Shown: positions 31,516 to 42,622 of the stretch, in pieces
How the letters are laid out: every line of letters starts with the position of its first letter
Position numbering within the stretch: the stretch's first letter is position 1
Origin: Chaetoceros tenuissimus
Lineage: Eukaryota > Bacillariophyta > Thalassiosirophyceae > Chaetocerotales > Chaetocerotaceae
DNA: 64,000 nucleotides
NCBI GenBank assembly: GCA_021927905.1
Contig: BLLK01000046.1
Span: 372,001-436,000 of the forward strand
Direction: 5' to 3'
Notes under the pieces: model-generated
Seen by the model: only the letters and a program-made list of their open reading frames with translations
The model's database searches: none
What the model was told of the DNA's origin: nothing
Position numbers and translations under genes: made by a program

Positions 31516-32685
31516 TTATAGTTGTAAAAATAAATTGTCAAAGTCGTTGATAGCTGCAGCTTGTGCGGCTTGGTCAGGGATATCTTGGGATGACATGCGT
31601 CTATTTCGACGTGAAAGATACCTTTGTGCAGGTGCTTCTCCACCAAATAGAAAGACAAGTAAGACTCTTGCACAGTAACCCAAATGCGGATGCGCCACTT
31701 TTAGTTTCATTACCTTCGGCCTTATATAAATTAAGATGTTAAATAAGCCGCCAGACGGCCAAAACAAAGATATCGCGTGAAAGGTCCATCGTGGATGATC
31801 TCCAAGTACAAATATCGAGATGACATTGATCAAAATGAAGATGTAACAGAGTAGGAACGCACTGATGTAGAGACAAGCTTGAATACATGTTTCCCGTGTC
31901 AATGGATACGAACCATTCTGTTCCAATTGTTGTGGCACTACATTTCCTTCTCGATGATTTCTCCTTCGTAATGCAGTCAAATGTTGGATGTGTAGTATGC
32001 GTTCTTCTCTGAAAACGGTCCAAATGAGTATTATTAACATAGCCACAAGAAGAATGAAGGAAATACAAACAGGACCGTACTGAAGGATAGCTGCATTTCG
32101 AATGGAATGTTCCCCTCTCGTACATTCTCCATATATATCTGGGTCTTTATCACAGCCGATTGGATATGGATGCATCACACAAAGAGAGCCATATCTAGAA
32201 GCGTTGATATCACCATTAATAGTGCTGAACAAGGCACCAATTAATGTCCATAAAATAATAAATCCATGTCCATACTTTTCATATCGCTTTGCAAATTCAA
32301 TCTTTGATAACTTCCATCGAACTCGACAAAAGAAATAGAACATGAGTAAGACAGTGTACATAGGTACAGCAACTGCTCCTGATAGTAAAAATCCTGCAAA
32401 TTCACAACTTCTTGTATTTCCTCGGGCAAATATTGCTTCGGGTGTATCAGAAGGTGCTGCAAATGGAGAAATTAAAATTCCAAGGGACTGAATTATATCA
32501 CTAATGGCAAGTCCAAATATTATCCTAGTGTATGGCAGTTGTAATCCAACTAATGATCTTGAACCATTTCTTCCTGGTCGACTATCCTCTCCGAAATATA
32601 TCATGAGAGCCATAAATGTAGATGCGAAACATGAGATAGATGCCGTTGTGAGTCTAATGATTTGAGAGTCTCTCAATGAACTCAT
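31516..32685 (-). CDS. Seven-transmembrane receptor (GPCR-like)
   Basis: This is a 389-aa single exon. Seven hydrophobic helices are visible: LTTASISCFASTFMALMIYF, YTRIIFGLAISDIIQSLGIL, AGFLLSGAVAVPMYTVLLMF, GFIILWTLIGALFSTI, YGPVCISFILLVAMLIILIW, QACLYISAFLLCYIFILI and FHAISLFWPSGGLFNILIY. Helix 7 ends in a GGLFNILIYIRPK motif comparable to the NPxxY-type end of family-1 or cAMP-type receptors. Cysteines in extracellular loops (SCEF before TM3, CVMHP and CDKD in loop 2) suggest the usual disulfide. The third inner loop is basic and the C-terminal tail lies in the cytosol. The ligand cannot be inferred. Confidence 0.75.
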   Translation of the reverse strand: MSSLRDSQIIRLTTASISCFASTFMALMIYFGEDSRPGRNGSRSLVGLQLPYTRIIFGLAISDIIQSLGILISPFAAPSDTPEAIFARGNTRSCEFAGFLLSGAVAVPMYTVLLMFYFFCRVRWKLSKIEFAKRYEKYGHGFIILWTLIGALFSTINGDINASRYGSLCVMHPYPIGCDKDPDIYGECTRGEHSIRNAAILQYGPVCISFILLVAMLIILIWTVFREERILHIQHLTALRRRNHREGNVVPQQLEQNGSYPLTRETCIQACLYISAFLLCYIFILINVISIFVLGDHPRWTFHAISLFWPSGGLFNILIYIRPKVMKLKVAHPHLGYCARVLLVFLFGGEAPAQRYLSRRNRRMSSQDIPDQAAQAAAINDFDNLFLQL

Positions 32686-33378
32686 TGTTTCAGTTTCTTC
32701 AGCATAAAATAATGAATATGTAGCTTTTTCTCAAAGAGTATGTTGGTGTTTGTTTCGTGAAAGAGCAACAGAAACGAGAACAGAGAGAACAGGCAATTGA
32801 CCCGTGCATGATGAATGACATGGTGATTATTTTTTTGTACGTACTCCACTCTGAAGTAATACACCCGTGATGCCGGACTACGACAAGTCAACCCCACTTA
32901 CTCTCCTAATCTAAATTGATGTAAAAATGGCTAATTTTGTACTTTTGAGCGATAGAGAAACTCACGATTCAGAGTGCAAATTCTTCTGTCTAACCCTCCA
33001 CTTCAACTGTTGCTACGACGAACACCTAATTCACTAATACTCTACCTAGACTAGTTTCAAGTTATAGACCTTGCAGACGTTCTTCATCAGTTTGATTGTT
33101 CAATACACAATAGGAACAACTCAGCAAAGAAGAAACAGCCTAGTAGCTGGTCAGGAAAGGCACGACAGATTTTCAATTTATATGCATCACCCATTTAGGG
33201 GTTGACATCACTTGAAATTTGTAGATTAGAATATTAGACATCAAATCAGACCAAGTATATAAGAAAAGTGTTTCTTGGAGAGGTCGAGGTTTATGCACGT
33301 CAAAGTTTAACACATCTCATTTATATTAAAGACACCTTGCAAAGAGATTTAAGAAGCAAGGTACACTACTTTAACGAT
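32686..33378. other. Divergent intergenic region
   Basis: This 693-bp region separates the receptor gene and the DYRK kinase gene, which diverge. The frame of the kinase gene extends upstream to 33268, but the first ATG is at 33379. I see only AT-rich sequence and a TACGTAC motif near 32837. Confidence 0.35.
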
Positions 33379-35124
33379 ATGGACAATTCAGACTCGAGGA
33401 TCAACGAAGAACAACCATCACGAGCAGGAAGGCATAGGAGGCAGAATAACGAGGAGGGTCTTATCCAAAACAATAGAGAGATTATTTATCAACAACCTCC
33501 AGTACAACAACAAATGGCAGCTTCTGTTGATCAAATGTATCGTTTGCCTCATGGCGTCAACCCGCAACAGCAACCGTCGAGGCAACAAGCTCCTCAAAAT
33601 ATGTACCAGCAATACATGGGACAGCAGCCTCCTCCACAAGTGCCACAGCAAAGGTATATGCCTGCTGGGGTTAACAATTATGGGATGGGAGGAAATGATT
33701 TTGGTGGGCAAAATTATGCTGAACTCGCACAAATGCAACAGCAACCACCTCAATTACCGTATCAACAACAGATACAACAACAAGCTCCACAGCAATTCGC
33801 TCCCGCTCCCATTCATAATGCAGCAAGACGACATGTCAATGATCGACCGGTTGTAAGATTGTCTGTTCATCTTATAGATACGTATAGAAGGATTAATGAG
33901 ACATACTATGAGAATAGAAGGAGGAGAGAAGCTGCTGCAAGAGCTGCCTCGGAGGCTGAAGCTGCTGAAGAATTAGGTAGAAATCAGGCAGGGCATGGAG
34001 GAGTACATAATCATGGATTTGATGATGAAAATTATGATTACATTTTGAGACCTGGGGAAGTTATTGAAGGCAGATACAAAGTTAGAGAAAGGATAGGTAG
34101 GGGGTCTTTTGGGCAAGTTGTACTTGCATTTGATGAACACGATGGTTGTAATGTTGCCATCAAAATCATCAAAAGTCGAAGGCCTTTTTTACTGCAAGCA
34201 AGAACAGAAATTGATCTATTGACACATTTGAATGAACAAGATCCTGGCGATACAAACAATATTGGTGAGTTTGAAAAGTACTGATGATAATTGCCTTTAC
34301 ATGTTCTGTACTTTATTTTTCTAACAATCATTATCTTCCACACAGTTCGTCTATTGACACATTTCATGCATAGAAATCACCAATGCCTTGTATTCGAAAT
34401 GCTTTCTCTGAACTTATATGAGCTCCTTCGAAATACACAATTCAATGGTGTTTCGCTGAATCTCATTCGCAAGTTTGCCAAACAAATTTCCAAAGCCTTG
34501 AGATTTCTCGCAAGTCCCAGCGTCGATGTTATACATTGTGATCTAAAACCAGAGAATATCTTGCTGAGACATCCGAAAAGAAGTGGTATCAAAGTGATTG
34601 ATTTCGGATCATCTTGTCGTTCGAACAACCAAATGTACACGTACATTCAAAGTCGATTCTATCGATCACCTGAAGTACTACTTGGATTACCCTACAGTAC
34701 TGCCATTGATACTTGGAGTTTGGGATGTATACTTGTAGAGATGAAAACAGGGGAACCTCTGTTTTCAGGCTCGAATCAATTTGATCAAATTAAAAAAATT
34801 GTGCAAATCCTTGGCATGATGCCCGATGACATCATTGAAAACATGAGGGATCAGCAAAGAAATCAATTCTTTGAGAGAGACCTAGAAAATAGATGGACTA
34901 TGAGGGTCACCGATGCTCAAAGGGAACCAGTTGTACCTAGTACGAACCCCAGAGAATCAATAAGAGAAATACTGCGTCGATCCGATGAGAGCTATGGTAA
35001 CTATGAAACTTTTGTAGACCTAATCTACAGAATGTTAGCATATCGTCCTCAAGATCGAATATCACCTGCCGATATCCAACAGCATCCGTTCATAATCGCA
35101 GGTGAACAACCTCAACCACGTTAA
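33379..35124 (+). CDS. DYRK-family protein kinase
   Basis: Two exons are inferred: 33379-34264 and 34346-35124 (81-nt intron, GTGAGT to CACAG), giving 554 aa. The N-terminal ~200 residues are Gln/Pro-rich and disordered. The kinase domain contains the glycine loop RIGRGSFGQVVLAFD, VAIKIIKS lysine, the DYRK-typical CLVFEMLSLNLYELL hinge, HCDLKPENILL (Cys in place of Arg in HRD, common in DYRK), DFGSSC, and the activation loop YTYIQSRFYRSPEVLLG. The YTY tyrosine is autophosphorylated during maturation in DYRKs. Subdomain XI is complete (RPQDRISPADIQQHPFI). DYRKs act in growth, differentiation and splicing control. The subclass is probably DYRK1/DYRKP-like but not settled. Confidence 0.92.
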
Positions 35125-35378
35125 GTCCAAACCATCTGATCTATAAACCTACTGTTAAGTGGTTTTACAGTGCCCAGTTGCGGATAGCGTGACCTCGGAA
35201 TGAAAATTTCGTACAAGAGTTAAGACTAGCTTTTGAGATACTTGGAATATCTCTCTGGCAAGAAGTACAAAAAGATATATGTTATATTTGTGAATGTGTG
35301 TTCCGACATGGAAAAGTAAAGAATAGAGTTATACATTTATAAAATAGACGCCAAAATGATTACCTCATATTATGCTTA

Positions 35379-37721
35379 TCAGCTCCCTAAAGCCCAACAC
35401 ATTGCTGCCTTTTCACATGCATTATCTCGTCGGCGAGATTTAACCAAGAAGCCTGTATAAATCAGTTGATAAAGTGCGAAGGTAAATCGGTGAATGAGAT
35501 CCTGCTTATCGATAGAGTCGCCTTCGCTTACGTAGCTGAATACTCTTTCTATATATTCTTCAAACCATTCGTTTATGGATTTGATTCTACTATCCATGGT
35601 TTTAAATACCAAACAAAGGTCAAAAGCCTGATCGTCGTCTAGTGATTTAGGTAGAGAAATACTGCCGGCGATATTTCTTCGCAATTGAATCTTTTCTGAC
35701 GTCAAATATGTTGTCACTAAGGGATTGTCATTTAATTTGTAGAAACTAAATGACAAGAAATTGTCGCTGCGAGAATTTCGCTCTTTTTGTCCCCTCCAGA
35801 AGGATTTATGTAGCCCTTCTATTAAACTCTCGCGGAGATCGTGCAGGTAAATTTTGCTTGAATCCGCATTGGACTCATCTTTGCTTTCTTCGAGTGTTGT
35901 TACCAATAAGCACAAATGCGATTTGAAATGCAACATGAGTTCATCCAGCCAACTTTGATTACAATCCAAGGATTCGATCTGATTGAGTGTTGTGTCTTTT
36001 TCTGCCTCGTTAATAGAAGAACTACTCTTCACTTGCTTAATACAAGAAGCAATCAATGCAATTAAATCGCCTATCGGTAACTGACGAATATGATCGTAAA
36101 ACTGCTCAAGTATAAACACAAACTCATTGGACCTATTCACACAGTGCCCAATTGTGAGTATTGATTTTGCATAGACAGATGAAGTCAAAGATGATCCTTT
36201 CCTCTTTCCAATAAAAAGCCTAACGAAATTCAACAATTGGCAGACCTTGGACCAAAACTGAAAGTCTTCCTTCAATGTAAGCAGTTCTTGCATCACTTCT
36301 TTTCTAGAATTCAAATTAACTTTCCAGTTGCTCAAAATGAGATTCCTGGCGCGTTCATCGGAGCAATACCATAGTGCATTCATACCACAACTCTTCTTAA
36401 AGTCTTCACAACCAAGCAAGGCGAGAAACGATCCCTTTTCTACAAATTTCTTTGCCATTACTTTCTTTAACTGAAGCACAAATTCAGCAAGTGACCCATG
36501 ATACTGAACAAAGTTTCGTTTCATTTCATCTAGTATCGACGAATCAATAGCAAATGGGAACTCAAAGTCTTTGTACAAATTTTCAACATAATCATTGATG
36601 ATATCTTCTTGTAATTTTTCCAGCATTATTTCATCAGAGTTCCCACTTTTGACAAAGAAATCTTTGACCATTGTTCCAACTGCAAATTCACCACCAATCC
36701 AGTCAAGTCTTTCTACTACCCTTTCCCTCCCAAGTTCAGTACAGACAATCGTTACACAGATGGGAATGCCAATTTCCCTCAAGTCCTTCAAAATTCCCAT
36801 AACCTTTTCAATCAAAATGAATCCTTTCCCTTCTTCTAGGGAGTAACTTTTCGAAGTACCAGAGCTCATATTTTCTTGCTCTTCCATATTTTCAAAAATG
36901 ACAATGATACTTTTCTTTTCCTTGGTTATGGATGCATACTCCATCAATCGTTGAGAATATCCCCCTAAAAAACTCCTAGCATTTCGTTTCTGTAATAGAT
37001 ATTTATAGGGGTATGGATTTGATTCTTGAGAAATGCATTGCTCGAGTATAGATTTTATGCATTCTCCATGATCCCGATAAAGATTCGCGTGTGCGGTAGA
37101 TATTCTACACACGGCTGGTAGAAGCTTCGGACTGGAATGTATCAAATTTCGTTTACGAGATTCACCGGGATAGTTTGCATGTAAAAATTGTTTTTGAATC
37201 ATTTGCACCACTTGTGACCGATCTTGAATACTAGTAGTTGGTGAAGTAATGATGGCTATTGGTAATATTGTTGGATCATGTTGAAATCTAGATTCTGTAC
37301 ATAAATCTTGAATGTAATTTTCCAGGCTATATTCTGAAAGTTGGTCTTTGTGATTGGATATGTCAGCCTCTCTTTTTCTTCGTTTGGAATTATTCGAGCT
37401 GCTTTCAACTGTCGATGAAGATTTTACATCAGACGAATGCTTTGGTTGAAATTGAACAAAAAATGATTCCAGAGGTCCCGTCATTGCATCATTTTGTTTT
37501 GAAGTTACAGTGCTAGAAGAGTCTTCATCACTAGTGGCACTGTAAAGCCCTTTTCCAGTCAATGTGGATTCGTAGCACATGTTTAATTTTTGAGCAGTGC
37601 ATTGATATGCATGATGGCGCAATTCATATTCTTCCTTTGACAAGGACGTGTCATCGTACCCCTCCAATGGTTCATAGTACCTGGCCCAAGATGGCAAATT
37701 TACTTTTGATGTCCCCCTCAT
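35379..37721 (-). CDS. ORC3: Origin recognition complex subunit 3-like protein
   Basis: This is a 780-aa single exon. The first in-frame ATG is at 37721; the frame extends to a GTG ten codons upstream. ORC3-type features are a degenerate AAA-like N-terminal half, with KKSIIVIFENMEE (Walker B-like position) and EIGIPICVTIVCTELGRERV, and no functional Walker A. A helical middle follows (FVQYHGSLAEFVLQLKKVMAK). The C-terminus FTFALYQLIYTGFLVKSRRRDNACEKAAMCW matches the winged-helix end of ORC3 (L--LGF---S-R--D-V-RL-W). ORC3 is part of the six-subunit complex that marks replication origins. Overall divergence is high, so the call relies on these landmarks plus length. Confidence 0.72.
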   Translation of the reverse strand: MRGTSKVNLPSWARYYEPLEGYDDTSLSKEEYELRHHAYQCTAQKLNMCYESTLTGKGLYSATSDEDSSSTVTSKQNDAMTGPLESFFVQFQPKHSSDVKSSSTVESSSNNSKRRKREADISNHKDQLSEYSLENYIQDLCTESRFQHDPTILPIAIITSPTTSIQDRSQVVQMIQKQFLHANYPGESRKRNLIHSSPKLLPAVCRISTAHANLYRDHGECIKSILEQCISQESNPYPYKYLLQKRNARSFLGGYSQRLMEYASITKEKKSIIVIFENMEEQENMSSGTSKSYSLEEGKGFILIEKVMGILKDLREIGIPICVTIVCTELGRERVVERLDWIGGEFAVGTMVKDFFVKSGNSDEIMLEKLQEDIINDYVENLYKDFEFPFAIDSSILDEMKRNFVQYHGSLAEFVLQLKKVMAKKFVEKGSFLALLGCEDFKKSCGMNALWYCSDERARNLILSNWKVNLNSRKEVMQELLTLKEDFQFWSKVCQLLNFVRLFIGKRKGSSLTSSVYAKSILTIGHCVNRSNEFVFILEQFYDHIRQLPIGDLIALIASCIKQVKSSSSINEAEKDTTLNQIESLDCNQSWLDELMLHFKSHLCLLVTTLEESKDESNADSSKIYLHDLRESLIEGLHKSFWRGQKERNSRSDNFLSFSFYKLNDNPLVTTYLTSEKIQLRRNIAGSISLPKSLDDDQAFDLCLVFKTMDSRIKSINEWFEEYIERVFSYVSEGDSIDKQDLIHRFTFALYQLIYTGFLVKSRRRDNACEKAAMCWALGS

Positions 37722-38331
37722 TTCTTTTTTGTTTCTATTTTCAATATGCACAACAAAAGTAATGCTGCCATTGCTTGTTGCTTGTGAATAGTGTGTTTTT
37801 CATCAGTGTCAATATTCATATTACCTATAAAGCGACTTCGCAAAAGAAGTATAGTTATGGAAATTTCGCAGTGTCTACGACTATTTTGAAAATAGACAAC
37901 ACGGAAGTACGTACAAGTTCCAAGCAAACTAACTTTGCTGACTTGCTATTACTTAATGCAATATTGTACAGTATTCTCAATAAGCTTACAATACCTAAAC
38001 CTTCCCATCATTATCAAATACCTATGGTATGTGCGTTAACTCGTTAGTTCGCTCTCATTGATATCTGATCTTAATTGAGCTATTATTCTGCACAAAAGAA
38101 AGGTAGCATAACTTTGTTTCTCACACAAGATCTAATTGAAACGTGTCGACATATAACATATAACATACACTCTCACAAGACCAAGAAGACCACATTCTTT
38201 CTTCTTCGCTTTTATTCCCAACATTTCAATACGCACAACAGTTACTGTCACGAAATCTCTATTCCATATACTACAGTTCAAAAGCTCTTCAACTTTCTAA
38301 TCATTCATTTCTTGATCAAACATTTGAAGAA
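37722..38331. other. Divergent intergenic region
   Basis: This 610-bp AT-rich stretch lies between the ORC3-like gene and the coiled-coil/PDZ gene. It presumably carries both promoters. I found no recognisable motif or RNA gene. Confidence 0.35.
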
Positions 38332-41300
38332 ATGACGAAGATGGAAGATACTAATACCGAAGCAGTAGACTCAATTGATAAAAGTACCATTGTGAAGAAC
38401 CTTTTTCATCCAGCATATGAATCTAATACCGAGTCAAATGAAGTACAACATAGTTCAACCGTGGAATCCATGTCTGATTCATTTCAATACATGGACAAGG
38501 AGGGAGATGATGAAGAACAGACTTTAGAGCAAGAGGATCCTATCCATGTAGATACTTCCACTAGCAATCATGAACATGTTAATTCTAGTATGGCAATGAA
38601 TATTACACAGGAAAATGTCGATCATCACGATATTCCACAACTTGATGAAAAGGAAATTCAAGAGCCACAACATTTACAAAATGTAGAACAGATACAACAA
38701 GAAGAAGAAGAAGTAGAGAAGACGGGTAATGATTCTGCTTTACCAAATATCAATCAGGCTCAACCATCACTTGAAGAACAAGGGTTGGTCACTCCCCAAA
38801 AAGATTTATTATCACCACCGCCCGTGACACGAAAAATAACAGATAGTCAAGGACGACAACGTGACTCTTTATCGCAATATGCAAGTATGCGTTCAGGGAG
38901 AGGGAGAGCCGTTTCAAATAGTGAATCACGAAGGCTGAGAATGCATTTGTTTCAGAATAGTCCCATGGTGAAAGATTTGGACAAGAAGGATGAAAAATAT
39001 AATGAGGAAAGCGATCTCAATATTGCAGGTGATGGTGATGATGCTGGAGAGACGAGTTCGCTTGTATCAGAATATGGCAGTGAAATCGGAGAGGTGAAAC
39101 TCCGTCTTGATGATGTGCAAGCTATGGAAGCTTTGGAAGAAGAGCAAGATGATAGTCATGAAGAGGAGGAAGAGTTGAAGAATGAGCAGAAGATTGATTT
39201 TGAAGATGAAAAAGAAATCACTCAAGAAGAAAGTCATTCCAATAGTAATCTACGGTCGACAGATGAAGATTTGGAAAAAGAGGCATCTAATGCTACTGGA
39301 TATGAAAAACAGAAACCTGTCACAATTAATGACGATTCTTCAGATGTGGCAAGTCAAGATGAGGATGGATCTGTTGATTCTGTAGATCTGTCGTCGACTT
39401 TTGAACCAGTGCAACCTGTGACAAAGTCACCTGATCCAGATGATTTTAATTCTCATTCATTGCATCAAAACCTGCCCAAAGTGCCTGTGGGTTCACCAAG
39501 GCGTTGCAGCAATAAGCCTGATAATGCACAAGAAGATGACGATATTTGCCCTCTTTCTCCGCATGTCGGATCTTTTGGGGATGACTCAAAGCACAAAGAT
39601 GAACAAGGGGAGCCAACAACCCCTATTGCAGCTGTATCAAAAGCTTTGAAACATATTCGAAACGGTGTTAATCCATTTGTAAGGTGTACAAAGACACCAC
39701 CACAAATGTCTCCAAGTACTATGAACTTGAGTGACGCAGTAAATTTTCAATATCGCGATAATGGTGCTTTGAGTGGAGATCATTGGCTATCTCCCCGATT
39801 TGGGAACCAAAAGAACTTTGTCTCGAAGTCGGCCATTCAGCAGCCTCTGATTGCTGCATCGGACGCAGTGACAAAGAGTCCCTCTTGGAGGAATGAAAGA
39901 TATGAGAAATATAAAGTGAAGGGCACAAACGCAATCCGCGGTATAACATCTTGTTTATCATATGATGATCAGGCGGGAAGTCCACCTTCTTCACCATTAC
40001 CACAACATCGCAGACCTTGGGGCAGTACGGGATCAGAATTATTATCAAGTGACGTTGGGGAATTTCTTGGATCTATCGCTGTTGATTTTGATGAAAATGA
40101 ATCACAGCGAAAGGTCAGTAGCTCTACTCCTTACAAGTCTAGATCACAAACATCTACTCCGAACCATTTGACAAGCCCAAAGCCGACGACAAGTGCATCG
40201 AGGAGTCTTCTTATTTTGCAAAGCCCGAAGAGAGCAAAAGATATCGACAAGGAAGATGCTCTGGATTTGCTAGCATTGTTTGTGGATAGAACCAGAACAT
40301 TCAATGAAAAGCTTAAGGCAGAATATAGAGCTACTATTCAGTCGACATTTGATGATAACATCAAAGACCTGAAATCCACACTTGCGACCTTTTTGGAGAA
40401 TACAGATGACAAGAAAGAAGAACAAATGAAGACACTTGAAGCACTGGAAGATGCTTATACTTATGCCATGGAAATGCGACAGGCGTCACGCTCAGCATCA
40501 ATGTGGTTGGATTCAATTGATCGCACAGATCAGCAGTTACAGTCATCAGATGTAAGTCAAATTGTTCCGGACGAGAGATTGATGCAGATGAATGTTGAGG
40601 AGTTGCGAGATATTGTTCGTGGTGCACATTTCCAGCTATTAGAACAGAATGAAATCAATACGAGGCTTAGTAATGAACTTTCCTTACATAAGGCTGAACT
40701 CATTAAAATGAGAACTCTTGAGGTGAGATAAAAGGATTTTATAGAATGTCTTGATAATAATTTCTTCACTTTTATGCTCACCAACAATAAATTCAGAACT
40801 CATTGTTGGCACAGAACAAGTCTATCCTGGACGATGAAGAAAATGATATTGATGAGTCTTCTGAGTCCAGTAGCGAGATTTCACACAATGAATTCCCATC
40901 TAACACATCAGATATCAAGATTGACATAAAGGAAGATCTGAATAAGAGTGATGATAGGACTTTATCGGATCAACTTAATTCAACTTCATTGGATGTAGCC
41001 AATGCTAGAAAAGAAATCGTCATATTGAAGGCTGAACTTGAGATGGCAAATAGAGAATTACAGCAACTGAAGAGTTCACGAGTAGGGAAAAAAGAAAGAG
41101 CGGAAGCTTTGGAGGTTGAAGACGAATCTGATGATCTCAGAATAAATGAAAAAAGTGATCAAATCCAAAATGATGAATCTGGTAGAAGACCAATGGTAAC
41201 TGATGAAGATCCAAGTTCTTCATTCCTAATGGAGGGTCTGAAGGAGGAGCTTGATAATTATGTTGCTGCTATCTGTCAGGTCGATAAAGAAGAGATATCG

Positions 41301-42578
41301 ATATTGAAAAGACGTTTAGAAGAACTTGAGAGTCAGAAAGAAGACATGAATCAAACTGGAGAAAGTATGGTCAGCGTGCAACTTCAGAATGATGAGAACT
41401 ATTCATCAGAATGGGAATCTCTTGGAAACTTGCCGCCGCCTCCAGATCATGATCTTCGTTCGCCTATCGTATCGGACCTGTTAAAACAATGGACTCAAGA
41501 TTCAAAGACTCAAGATTCCCTTCTAGAATGGGTCGAAAACGTGCTGAAAGGACAAAACCCAGCCGATGTTCCTCCTCTTCAATTATCCGGGCTTGATCAC
41601 CAAGTCAAAGATGGTTTTGCGATGCATCTCCTCCCTTTTCTATTAAAGAGATCTGATATTCAGGTTGAAGTCAATGTCCGTATGCATCGCAAGTCTTCGT
41701 ATGATATTTCTGTACGAGTTGATCGAGCTTCCTCGGTTGCTGGAATTGTAGATAGTACTTCGGTTGCTAGTGGTGTAAACAAAAATTTGTCAGACTTGAT
41801 TTTCAAAGCCAAGAGTCCTCATATGATGGCATTCAAAGCTAGTAGCACCAACACACCAGTTGACAACTCTCTAGAAGAGACTGAAGCCCAACCGCTGAAA
41901 GGATTCCGGAGATTTCTATCCTCGCCGAGCTCCGAAGTAGGTAGTGCAACTCATAGTACAGTAACAGCAACTACTTCAAATCGATCTCCTGCTGCAATTG
42001 ACAATAATCGCAAAACTATTGTAGAAGAAGAACCGATCAAAGCTGAAAGTGGAAATATAGGGAATCAGCCTCAGGATCAAACTCCTCGACAAGAAAGTAG
42101 ATTTAGTGGTGCTTTCAATGCTATGGGAGGACTTTTGTCTCGAAGAAAAACTCCAAATACAGGTGAAAGTAAACAGAGTGGGTTGTTTTCATTTTCATCT
42201 CCTTCACCAACTCAAGTACAAGAGAAGGAAGAAGACCTTCATGAAACAATAATCTCTCAAGAATCTGAGGGGGAGGACGATCAGCCATTTCATAGGGTTG
42301 TTTCGTGCCCACCTGGAAGAATCGGTATAACATTCGTCCAGTATCGCGGTCATGCTATGATAAGTGATGTATCCAAAGAATCACCTTTAGCTGGCTACGT
42401 GTTCCCATCTGATGTTGTAGTTGCAATTGATGAAGTCCCTGTGAGTGGAATGAGAGTTCCCGATATTGTGAAGCTTCTTACAACAAGAAAGGATCGACAG
42501 CGTGCTTTGAGGGTAATAAGTTCTCATGCTATGGTTGAATTGTTGGTCACTCCAAAATCAAATGCACTTATGGAGTAA
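38332..42578 (+). CDS. Coiled-coil protein with C-terminal PDZ-like domain
   Basis: Two exons are inferred: 38332-40722 and 40797-42578 (74-nt intron, GTGAGA to TTCAG), giving 1390 aa. The first ~640 residues are acidic and disordered with Ser-Pro sites (SPRRCSN, TPPQMSPST). Residues ~640-1000 form coiled coils in two stretches, around DALDLLALFVDRTRTFNEKL and ARKEIVILKAELEMANREL, with the intron between. The C-terminus holds a PDZ-like fold: GRIGITFVQYRGHAMISDVS, PLAGYVFPSDVVVAIDEVPV, and DIVKLLTTRKDRQRALRVI. PDZ domains bind C-terminal peptides, so the protein may be a scaffold. A family name is not recognised. Confidence 0.78.
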
Positions 42579-42622
42579 AGCTGATTCAAAATAAAGTATA
42601 CAATTTTTAACTCGCATCTATT